Assembly: GCA_039932395.1 (NCBI GenBank) | Contig: JBDTQB010000160.1 | Coordinates: forward strand, 1 to 9,887 | Direction of reading: 5' to 3' | Length of the DNA: 9,887 bases | From: JAGNNV01 sp039932395 | GTDB taxonomy: Bacteria; Acidobacteriota; Vicinamibacteria; Fen-336; JAGNNV01 | Shown: one piece after another, positions 1 to 6,374 of the stretch | Layout of the letters: every line of letters starts with the position of its first letter | Position numbering within the stretch: the first letter of the stretch is position 1 | Notes under the pieces: model-generated | Seen by the model: only the letters and a program-made list of their open reading frames with translations | Told to the model about the DNA's origin: nothing | The model's database searches: none | Program-made: the position numbers and the translations under genes

Positions 1-553
1 CGACTCCGTAGTTGCCGTGGCCGAAGTTCACCAGGTTGCAGTAGAGGGTGAAGATTTCCTTCTTCGTGAATCGCCGTTCGATCTCGAGGGCCAGGAGGAT
101 TTCACGAAGCTTCCGTTCGTAGGTCTTCTGCGGAGACAGGAAGAGAAGCCGTGAGAGCTGCATCGTGAGGGTCGAGAAGCCCTGTCCTTTGCGGCCCGAA
201 CGGAAGTTCGCGTACAACGCTCCCGGGATGCGCCAGAGGTTGATCCCGATGTGGTTGAAGAAGTTCTCGTCCTCGGTCGCGATGATGGCGTTTCGAAGGA
301 CGTCCGGAATGTCCTCGTATTTCACGATGATCCGCTTCTCGATCGCGAACTCTCCGAGGACGGATCCGTCCGATGCGAACACCTGGGTCACGATGTTCGG
401 CTTGAGCTCCTCGAGCTGTTCGACCTGAGGAAGATCGCTACCGATCGCCATGAGCGCGCCGACCAGCGACCCGAGCACAATGGTGCTCGCGATGAAGAAC
501 GGCGCGCGGTTGCGTTTCAGGAACGAACGAAACGGCTTCGGACGGTCGGACAT
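1..553 (-). CDS. Class A penicillin-binding protein (PBP1A-like), N-terminal part, cut by window edge
   Basis: The visible 184 residues are the start of a bifunctional peptidoglycan glycosyltransferase/transpeptidase, which polymerises lipid II on the outer face of the inner membrane. A basic N-terminus is followed by one membrane segment (about residues 18-38, APFFIASTIVLGSLVGALMA). The GT51 domain follows: TEDENFFNHIG (residues 93-103, catalytic Glu94), the GFSTLTMQL donor-site motif (125-133), and RKLRE (147-151, second conserved Glu151) leading into a YCNLVNFGHGNYGV block. The transpeptidase domain, expected downstream, lies outside the window. The ATG at 553-551 gives a typical membrane-anchor start. 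There is no strong ribosome site, only AGGCG, which sits in a 5-bp hairpin (558-573) just before the ATG. The gene begins 43 nt after the stop of the FecR/DUF6600 gene on the same strand, so the two are probably co-transcribed. The family call is secure; PBP1A versus another class A subtype is inferred. Confidence 0.93.
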   Translation of the reverse strand, partial: MSDRPKPFRSFLKRNRAPFFIASTIVLGSLVGALMAIGSDLPQVEQLEELKPNIVTQVFASDGSVLGEFAIEKRIIVKYEDIPDVLRNAIIATEDENFFNHIGINLWRIPGALYANFRSGRKGQGFSTLTMQLSRLLFLSPQKTYERKLREILLALEIERRFTKKEIFTLYCNLVNFGHGNYGV

Positions 554-596
554 TCGACGCCTACTTTAAGGCGGCGCAGCGTTCGTGCCCTTTTCG

Positions 597-2669
597 TCAG
601 TTCTGATGGCGGCGTGAGCCGCGATCGTTGGAGGGCGAGGACGAACCGCCCGAAGGCGAACGCTGCGGTTGCGGCGACGCGCGCGGCTGTGACCGCTCAC
701 CGCCCGAAGGCCGGGCCCGTTCGCCACCCGAGGGCCGGCTGCTGCCGTCGCGACTCCCTTCGGAGCCCGATGAAGGACGGGGCTGACTGCCGCCGTTCTG
801 ACGCGCTGACGACTCGTCACGGTTTCGCGGAGAGGACTCGCGACCTGCACTCTCTCCGGACGGAGGCTGGCGTGTGGCCGGATCCCGTCGTCGCGCGGAG
901 GAGTCATCGCTTCCAGCCCGGTCGCCGGCACGGCCCGCCTCGCCGTTTCGGGCTCCTTCTCTGGAGCGCTCCGAGTCGCCACTTCGCGCGGATTCTCCTT
1001 CGGCGTTGGGTCGCGTGATGGAGCGGAAGAATCGATTCAGCAGAGGATCGCGAGCAGCACCTCCGTCGTTCACGCGTGAGCCGGAATCAGGGGCCGGAGC
1101 GCTCCGTGACCCGGTGCCGCGATCCACCGGTCGGTCGCGAGACGCCTCTGAACTGCTGGATACGCCCCCTGATACCGCGGGTGCGGAACCGTCGCGCCGT
1201 CCCCGGTTCCGACGATCCTGCTCATCCTTGAAGCCGTCCTGACCCATGGTGGGACCACGCCTCGACTCGGGGGTCGGGATCGTGGTGGCCGGGTCGGAGC
1301 GAAGTTCTGGCTGGCTGTCGCCGGGTGAAGGACGGACGTAGATCCGCGCTGCACCGTCACGACCGCCGCCCGTTTCGCGCGCACCTCGGCCCATGTGCGC
1401 GCCGCCGCGGTTGTCAGAAGAGACGCGCCTGGTTTCGCGGAACTCGCGGTCGGGTGCGCTGTTTCCATTCCAGACCACGGCGCGCGCCGCCTCATCGCCG
1501 GGAACGGCGATCCGTCGGCCATGAATGCTGCCGCGGCCCAGGTCGGAACGATTCGCGAAAGACCAGCCGCGTCCCGAGACGTCGCCCCGCACGACCGCCC
1601 GTCCGCCTGCAGAGGAGAAGGAACTGATGGGACGATCATTGAACCCAAGAGCGCACCAGCCGATGGTGTTGCTCCAGCGCGGCCCGACGGGCGTCGACCA
1701 AGAGACCCAGGCGCCTGAGAAGCCCAACCGCGGCATCCAGTGCCAGCCCACGCCTGATGAGTAGCCCCATCGTCCGTAGTGCGAAGTGACAAAACCCCAA
1801 GGTTCATCGGCTACCCAGGTCCAGCCGTAGAGCGTGTAGACCCAGCGGCCATACGTGTAGGGGGACCAGTCGGCGGCCACCCGCGGGACGTAGACGTATC
1901 CCTGGGGCTCGTCGTAGACCCACTCGCCATTTCGGTCGAGTTCATCGCCATAGCTTGCGAGCTCTTCGGGCAGCCGATCGTCAGCACGCGCCGCCATGGC
2001 ACTCAGTTCCTGCGAACGCTCCTCGCACCATCGATCGAATCCATCGACGTTGGCTCGCGGATAACGGAACGGGCCATCCACGCGTCCATCTGCGTAGCGC
2101 ACCCGCTCTCCAGCGCGCAGGGTCATGCGTTCGCCTCCGAGATCCGCGAGGATCTCGCCTTCGCTTACCGAAACCGTGGTCTCGCCGGTCCGCGCATCCA
2201 CGCGGAAGGCTGAGGCGCCGGTGGTCGTGATGGTTCCGCCGGTTGCTTGCACGAGGAATCCCGGACCCCCTGAGCGGACGCTGACTCCGAACGATCCTGA
2301 GAACACGCGGAGACCGAGTCGCTCATCCTGGTCGCGCCCTCCTCGTCCCAGCGAGTCGATCTTGCTGCGTTCCGCGATCCACAGGACTTCACCGTCGGCA
2401 AAGACGATCTCGGCTCGCCCGGCATTGTCGGTCCAGACGCGATCGCCCGGGAGGAAGGGCATGTTGCGGACCGCCTCGTCGGCACTCGCGTCATCGGCTC
2501 GCTGGATGGTGACTCCACCCAGAGTTTCCAGGAAGCGTCCGTCACGAAACTGAATATTCGGTTCGTCCTGGGTCTGGACAGCTGGGGCGGCGTGCGCCGA
2601 AACAGCCACGCTCAAAGCCAGAGCGGAGATGAGGCGTCGTGCGTTCAAAATCTGAAGCTGTGGCTGCAT
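597..2669 (-). CDS. Secreted FecR-domain and DUF6600 protein with long disordered C-terminal tail
   Basis: A 690-residue exported protein of unknown function. The ATG at 2669-2667 is chosen over one 15 codons upstream because a strong GCAGGAGG ribosome site lies just before it and because it yields a clean signal peptide (residues 1-28, hydrophobic run LISALALSVAVSAHAA). Residues about 75-195 look like a FecR-type domain: a GDRVWTDNAGRAEIVFADG stretch, then FRVDARTGETTVSVSEGEI and LRAGERVRY. Residues about 250-345 are a tryptophan/tyrosine-rich DUF6600 module built of repeated units (WSPYTYGRWVY, YGWTWVADEPWGF, HYGRWGY, GWHWMPR). From about residue 410 to the end the chain is low-complexity and rich in Arg, Ser, Gly, Asp and Pro, with a tandem RPSGGERA/S repeat at 645-660 and one hydrophobic island at 541-554. 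In iron uptake FecR is a sigma regulator, but no sigma factor or TonB receptor is nearby, so a structural or envelope-associated role is more likely. The domain calls are strong; the function is unknown. Confidence 0.88.
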   Translation of the reverse strand: MQPQLQILNARRLISALALSVAVSAHAAPAVQTQDEPNIQFRDGRFLETLGGVTIQRADDASADEAVRNMPFLPGDRVWTDNAGRAEIVFADGEVLWIAERSKIDSLGRGGRDQDERLGLRVFSGSFGVSVRSGGPGFLVQATGGTITTTGASAFRVDARTGETTVSVSEGEILADLGGERMTLRAGERVRYADGRVDGPFRYPRANVDGFDRWCEERSQELSAMAARADDRLPEELASYGDELDRNGEWVYDEPQGYVYVPRVAADWSPYTYGRWVYTLYGWTWVADEPWGFVTSHYGRWGYSSGVGWHWMPRLGFSGAWVSWSTPVGPRWSNTIGWCALGFNDRPISSFSSAGGRAVVRGDVSGRGWSFANRSDLGRGSIHGRRIAVPGDEAARAVVWNGNSAPDREFRETRRVSSDNRGGAHMGRGARETGGGRDGAARIYVRPSPGDSQPELRSDPATTIPTPESRRGPTMGQDGFKDEQDRRNRGRRDGSAPAVSGGVSSSSEASRDRPVDRGTGSRSAPAPDSGSRVNDGGAARDPLLNRFFRSITRPNAEGESARSGDSERSREGARNGEAGRAGDRAGSDDSSARRRDPATRQPPSGESAGRESSPRNRDESSARQNGGSQPRPSSGSEGSRDGSSRPSGGERARPSGGERSQPRASPQPQRSPSGGSSSPSNDRGSRRHQN
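690..737 (-). repeat. Short in-frame tandem repeat in the FecR/DUF6600 tail
   Basis: Two copies of a 24-nt unit encode RPSGGERA and RPSGGERS (residues 645-660). The copies differ at several third positions, which suggests an old duplication held by selection on the protein rather than recent slippage. Confidence 0.6.
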
Positions 2670-2685
2670 GGAAAGCCTCCTGCGA

Positions 2686-2697
2686 GAGTCGCGACTC
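2686..2697. promoter_or_regulatory. 12-bp perfect palindrome in the leader of the FecR/DUF6600 gene
   Basis: The sequence GAGTCGCGACTC is a perfect inverted repeat lying just upstream of the GCAGGAGG ribosome site of the FecR/DUF6600 gene. It could be a dimeric regulator site or a small RNA hairpin. No convincing -35/-10 pair was found in the rest of the 173-nt spacer (2670-2842), so its role is not established and chance is possible. Confidence 0.3.
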
Positions 2698-2779
2698 ACT
2701 TGAGCAACGATCATGCCGGTTGAGGCGGTCGGCTTAAGTCGTTGTCTAAATGCGTCTTGTGACTTGACGCCGGCTCAGG

Positions 2780-2804
2780 TTGGAGCGCTTCAGGCGTTCT
2801 CCAA
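2780..2804 (-). terminator. Stem-loop downstream of the FadL-type gene, possible terminator
   Basis: Read on the minus strand, TTGGAG-AA-CGC-CTGAA-GCG-CTCCAA folds into a 9-bp stem with a 2-nt bulge and a 5-nt loop. It starts 38 nt after the stop codon of the FadL-type gene and precedes the FecR/DUF6600 leader. No U-tract follows, so it may be a weak or factor-assisted terminator, or an mRNA 3' end stabiliser. Confidence 0.4.
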
Positions 2805-2842
2805 TGAGGACGCCACCGTCCCAACCAGGTGAAGTCCAGCGG

Positions 2843-4441
2843 CTATCGACGCGGTCCGAAACGGATCATCACCGATGCGAAGAAGCGGTTGTACTTGATC
2901 GTGCGGAACGAATCCCAAACTCCGATGCCATCTGAGACGACGATCGTTTTCGTCGGATCGTCGGGAAACAGGGGATCGGGGGCGGTGGTGTCAGGAGTAA
3001 AGCTCGCTGCCCTCACCGAACCGGACTCCCGCACATACGCCAGGTCAAGCAGGACCCCTCCGACCGTGATTCCCACTCCGGCCGTTACGCCGGAGAAGGT
3101 CTGGTGAATGATCGGAGGTTGGGGATCGTTTGGTCCGATGATGGCGGGATCGAAGGGCTGGGGCCGCTTGAGCTGAACCGTGAATGGCTGACCGTCTCGA
3201 AAGAAGCCGGCGCGCAGCGGCAGCAGCTTGTTTCCCGAGGCACCGAGGCGCAACACCCACTCGGCGCCGAAACGAAATTGATTTGTATCGACCTGGCCCC
3301 GGGCGCTTTCCTCAAGGGCCGGAAACGGTAGAGAGGGATAAATGTCGAATTCAGTTCGGCTGGAGGTGTCGTCCTCAGTCTTCAGGCGCCCGAGTGAAAA
3401 AAAGTCAGAGATCGTGGCCTTGGACCAGTCCGTCCGCGTGAAATCCGCGGACAGCGTGATCGTGTTTCTGATCCGATAGGAGGTTCCGAATCCGTAAACC
3501 CTCGGGAACTTGATCTTGACGTCGGCCGTCTTTTGATTCGTCACCGGGACCAGCACGCCGTTGACGTCTACCGTTTTTGCATCGAAGTCGATTCGAGATT
3601 TCCTCAAGCGGACATTCGCCTCAAACGGCGTCTTGAGCACGGCGCCGAAATTCAGATCAGGGATGGGAGTGAAGATCACGCCCAGGTTCACGTTTTTGCC
3701 GGACAGGTCCCAGTCGCTCGAGATTTCGCGAAACGCCACCGACTTCACATCGGGACGATTGACGGTCTGCGAAAACCCATTGACCCAACGGTTGAGACTC
3801 AGGCCGACGCGAAGCTGGGTTGAGACCTCAAATCCGGACGAGAGAGAGACCGTATCGAAGCCGCCCGCGCCCTCTACGGTGAACTCCGTGGGATTGACCC
3901 TGCTGGCCTGGGGGTGAAGGGGATTGAGCGTGGCGAAACCGTTCAGTCCGGCGGAGTCTTCGCTTCGCCGGGAGCCGGAGAAAGAGAACGCGCGCTGATA
4001 AGACGCCTGAATTGCGCCGCTGCGTCCCCAGAGGCGCAATGGATAGGCCACCCCCGCGAAGTCCGCGATGGACGCGCGCAACTGATCCTTGGTGTAGATG
4101 ACGTGTCCTTCGCCGAACTTCGGAACCTTCTGTACGAAGTCGTTGTGAACACCGACGAGCGAGAACTCCGTCCGACGCAGATAACTGAGGCCGGCGGGAT
4201 TCCACGACGCAGCCGTCGCGTCGTCCGCGCGCGCGAGGAAGGCCCCGCCCATACCGAAGGCCCGCGCGCCGGAGCCGACCACGACGTTCATGCGACCGTA
4301 GAACGAAGCGAGTTCATCCTGATTCACGCGCGCCAGATTGTCGCTCGTCTGCGCGGACGCATCGACGGCGCCGAGGCCAAGCAGCATGGATGCCACGGAG
4401 AACGCAGCGAGTCTCTTCTTGAGGAAAATCGGATCGGCCAT
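2843..4441 (-). CDS. OmpP1/FadL-family outer-membrane beta-barrel protein
   Basis: A 532-residue predicted outer-membrane protein of the family that moves hydrophobic compounds such as long-chain fatty acids or aromatics; the substrate cannot be read from the sequence. The N-terminus is a signal peptide (FLKKRLAAFSVASMLLGLGAVDASA, cut before Gln31). The mature start shows the family hallmark: SGARAFGMGGAFLARADDATAASWNPAGLSYL in sense, with the WNPAGL core at residues 80-85. The remainder is alternating beta-strand-like sequence, ending in FFASVMIRF followed by GPRR, so the usual C-terminal aromatic residue is not the last one. The ATG at 4441-4439 is chosen because it starts the signal peptide and has AGAAG six bases before it; a GTG at 4483 would add 14 residues ahead of the signal and is unlikely. 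A separate strong ribosome site with an out-of-frame ATG lies upstream in the leader. The gene is divergent from thiL across 193 nt. Confidence 0.88.
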   Translation of the reverse strand: MADPIFLKKRLAAFSVASMLLGLGAVDASAQTSDNLARVNQDELASFYGRMNVVVGSGARAFGMGGAFLARADDATAASWNPAGLSYLRRTEFSLVGVHNDFVQKVPKFGEGHVIYTKDQLRASIADFAGVAYPLRLWGRSGAIQASYQRAFSFSGSRRSEDSAGLNGFATLNPLHPQASRVNPTEFTVEGAGGFDTVSLSSGFEVSTQLRVGLSLNRWVNGFSQTVNRPDVKSVAFREISSDWDLSGKNVNLGVIFTPIPDLNFGAVLKTPFEANVRLRKSRIDFDAKTVDVNGVLVPVTNQKTADVKIKFPRVYGFGTSYRIRNTITLSADFTRTDWSKATISDFFSLGRLKTEDDTSSRTEFDIYPSLPFPALEESARGQVDTNQFRFGAEWVLRLGASGNKLLPLRAGFFRDGQPFTVQLKRPQPFDPAIIGPNDPQPPIIHQTFSGVTAGVGITVGGVLLDLAYVRESGSVRAASFTPDTTAPDPLFPDDPTKTIVVSDGIGVWDSFRTIKYNRFFASVMIRFGPRR

Positions 4442-4634
4442 CTTCAACTTCTGTACAGGCAGGCGTGCGCGGCCAGAATACACCGGGGCTGCGCTGTCTC
4501 ATCTTGCTGTCCTCCTCCACTGGACAACCGTTCAGGACAAACACGCACGCGGATCGGCGGTCTCTCCGCACGATCCGGGTCCCACATCTCCGCAGGCCGA
4601 AGACGCTGCTAAAGTCGTCAACGAGCAACACTTC
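4442..4634. promoter_or_regulatory. Divergent spacer between the FadL-type gene and thiL
   Basis: This 193-nt gap must hold promoters for both genes. On the plus strand TAAAGT (4610-4615) is a possible -10 placed about 20 nt before the TTG start of thiL, but no good -35 accompanies it. On the minus strand there is a GGAGGAGG ribosome-site sequence (complement of 4511-4518) with an ATG eight bases later (4502-4500). I see no clear operator repeat and cannot place either promoter firmly. Confidence 0.4.
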
Positions 4635-5729
4635 TTGACCGAAGAAAGCATCGAAACCGTTTCCTCCGTAGGGGAGCGCGCCCTGGTTGCGCGTTTACGG
4701 TCCCGCATTTCTGAAATCCAGGGAGTGCGCGTGGGCATCGGAGATGACTGCGCTCTGGTCGAAACGCCCGCCGCGTCTCTGCTCACCACCGACACGCTGG
4801 TGGAAGGCATCCATTTCGATCGCGCGCTGACTCCCGCGCGTCTTCTCGGGCGCAAGGCGCTTTCGGTGAATCTCTCCGATATCGGGGCGATGTCCGGAGT
4901 GCCGCGCTACGCGCTGATCAATCTTTGCCTCCCTCCCGACTGCCCGGTCGAGTTCTTTGAGAGCCTGTACGACGGGCTGATTGAACGCGCGGCCGAAGTC
5001 GGTGTTGGAATTGTCGGCGGGAATCTTTGCGCCACGACCGGTCCGATCATGGTCGCAGTGACGCTGGTGGGCGTGGGTGATCGCCCCATCCTTCGCCGCG
5101 GCGCGCAAGTGGGCGATCTGGTGGTGATCACCGGAGGGCTCGGAGCATCCGCCGAAGGCCTTCGTCTCCTTCGCGAAGGCGTCCGACTGGCCGACGACGG
5201 CATGGTGATCAACACTGGTATCTGGACCCCGTCTTCGGAAGCGCCTCTCGCACGCTGCGTGCGCGCCCATCTCGATCCCACGCCCCCTCTTGCTTTCGCG
5301 CGCGCGATGTCAGAGACCGAAGGCACGGTTCGCGCCATGATGGATCTCTCCGACGGACTCTCGATCGACCTGATCCGCATGTGCGATGAAAACGGCGTCG
5401 GGGCGTTGATCGATCCTCTCGCGGTTCCGGTGGATCCCGCGGTCGCGATGATCGAGCGTGCGCGCGGTGGTGACCCGCTTCCGCTCGCCCTTCATGGCGG
5501 CGAGGACTATCAGCTTCTGATGGCGGTTTCTCCGGACAATATCGACGCGGTTCGCGACATGGCGTTTGTCTGGGACCTGCCCATCACGGTCATCGGCCAG
5601 TTCGTAATCGGCGCTCCCGTGGTTTCGATTCAGGTCGGCGAGTGGATCGAGCCCTTGAAGTCCCAGGGCTACGACCATTTCGGCTTCAATGCCATTCATC
5701 GAACGGCTTCCGATCAGACGCTCGCGTAG
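4635..5729 (+). CDS. thiL: Thiamine-monophosphate kinase
   Basis: ThiL phosphorylates thiamine monophosphate with ATP to give thiamine diphosphate, the active cofactor, in the cytoplasm. The 364-residue product matches the family along its length: GIGDDCAL (residues 34-41, metal/ATP-binding Asp pair), STDTLV-type TTDTLVEGIHF (51-61), KALSVNLSDIGAMSGVP (74-90), IVGGN (126-130), RRGAQVGDLVVITGGLG (154-170), MDLSDGLSIDL (236-246), HGGEDYQLL (287-295) and the C-terminal GYDHF (345-349). The IVGGN motif has Asn where the E. coli enzyme has Asp. The open frame runs upstream to about 4338, but that would overlap the divergent FadL-type gene. The TTG at 4635 is the only usual-type start that leaves the conserved N-terminus (GERALVARL) intact without a long extension. 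No clear ribosome site precedes it. Probably co-transcribed with the DUF2062 gene 60 nt downstream. Confidence 0.93.
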   Translation: MTEESIETVSSVGERALVARLRSRISEIQGVRVGIGDDCALVETPAASLLTTDTLVEGIHFDRALTPARLLGRKALSVNLSDIGAMSGVPRYALINLCLPPDCPVEFFESLYDGLIERAAEVGVGIVGGNLCATTGPIMVAVTLVGVGDRPILRRGAQVGDLVVITGGLGASAEGLRLLREGVRLADDGMVINTGIWTPSSEAPLARCVRAHLDPTPPLAFARAMSETEGTVRAMMDLSDGLSIDLIRMCDENGVGALIDPLAVPVDPAVAMIERARGGDPLPLALHGGEDYQLLMAVSPDNIDAVRDMAFVWDLPITVIGQFVIGAPVVSIQVGEWIEPLKSQGYDHFGFNAIHRTASDQTLA

Positions 5730-5739
5730 CGCGCTTCTG

Positions 5740-5780
5740 TTCAAGGCACCCGCGTCCGCAGGACATCGAGCCGCCTTGAA
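5740..5780 (+). promoter_or_regulatory. Nested inverted repeat between thiL and the DUF2062 gene
   Basis: TTCAAGGC (5740-5747) is repeated in perfect inverse as GCCTTGAA (5773-5780), and a small GTCC-GCA-GGAC hairpin (5754-5764) lies inside. The right arm takes in the GAA of the GAAGG ribosome site (5778-5782) of the DUF2062 gene. In RNA this could partly mask that site, or act as a weak intercistronic structure. There is no U-tract. Confidence 0.35.
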
Positions 5781-5789
5781 GGTCGCGCG

Positions 5790-6326
5790 ATGAACAAGGG
5801 GCTGAAGGCACTTCTTCATCTCAAAGACCCTCCGCGCCGGACCGCGATCGCCTTCGGCACGGGCGTCTTCATCGCCTTCTCGCCGTTTCTCGGCCTCCAC
5901 ACCCCGCTCGCGATCATCGTGGCGTTTGCGTTCCGGCTGAACCGCGTCGCCGTCCTGACGGGTGCGTGGATCAACTTCTGGGCATTGCCCCCTTGTTATG
6001 CGTTTGGCACGCTCATCGGATCCCTCCTCCTCGGCGTTGATATTCGGAGTCTCGAAGGAATCGACTGGGATCAGGCCGACTCATCCGTCTGGGCCGCGCT
6101 CGGTTCGCTGTTCGCGGGCGACTGGCGCCAGGTGGTCGCCTCCTTTGGTTCGACTCTGCGCACCTTGTTCTGGCCGATCATGCTCGGCAACATGATTCTC
6201 GGCGCCGTGATGGGGCTCTTGGCCTATGCCATCGCCCGCCGTTTCCTCGAAGCCCGCGCGCATCGGCATGATGGTCCGGGCGACGATTCTGTCGCCCCGC
6301 CTGCGGCGGCTCCGCCGCTCGCTTAG
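5790..6326 (+). CDS. DUF2062 integral membrane protein
   Basis: A 178-residue inner-membrane protein of the DUF2062 family; its molecular function is not known to me. The family block is clear: GTGVFIAFSPFLGLHTPLAI followed by FRLNRVAVLTGAWINFWALPP (about residues 23-68), with the small-residue and Leu-His-Thr pattern and the GxWIN motif typical of the family. Hydrophobic segments lie at about 19-47, 52-82 and 125-150. The tail from about 155 is hydrophilic, ending in an Ala/Pro-rich stretch. The ATG at 5790 has a GAAGG ribosome site eight bases upstream. It follows thiL by 60 nt on the same strand. Its stop codon is the first base pairs of the 26-nt palindrome that separates it from gatA. 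Confidence 0.85.
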   Translation: MNKGLKALLHLKDPPRRTAIAFGTGVFIAFSPFLGLHTPLAIIVAFAFRLNRVAVLTGAWINFWALPPCYAFGTLIGSLLLGVDIRSLEGIDWDQADSSVWAALGSLFAGDWRQVVASFGSTLRTLFWPIMLGNMILGAVMGLLAYAIARRFLEARAHRHDGPGDDSVAPPAAAPPLA

Positions 6327-6350
6327 CGAAGCACCGGCCGGTGCTTCGCT
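6325..6350. terminator. 26-nt perfect palindrome between convergent genes, likely bidirectional terminator
   Basis: AGCGAAGCACCGG is followed directly by its exact reverse complement, giving a 26-nt perfect inverted repeat centred between 6337 and 6338. It begins inside the TAG stop of the DUF2062 gene and ends 24 nt before the stop of gatA on the other strand. Both transcripts would fold it into an 11-bp hairpin with a GGCC tetraloop. Neither side has a run of T after it, so termination would be intrinsic only in a weak sense or aided by Rho. Confidence 0.65.
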
Positions 6351-6374
6351 CCGTCGTTCGCCGGATCTCGCGAG

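Noticed and set aside
251..1018. 255-codon plus-strand open frame
   Set aside because: It lies opposite the PBP gene and the Arg/Ser/Gly tail of the FecR/DUF6600 gene. Its product is arginine-rich with no recognisable motif, as expected from the complement of GC-rich low-complexity coding sequence.
1070..1807. 245-codon minus-strand open frame
   Set aside because: It overlaps the DUF6600 region in another frame; the overlapping frame carries the real domain and a signal peptide.
4338..4634. 99-codon upstream extension of thiL
   Set aside because: It would overlap the signal-peptide region of the FadL-type gene, and its residues show no ThiL similarity.
4695..5270. 191-codon minus-strand open frame
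   Set aside because: It is the antisense shadow of thiL, whose motifs are intact.
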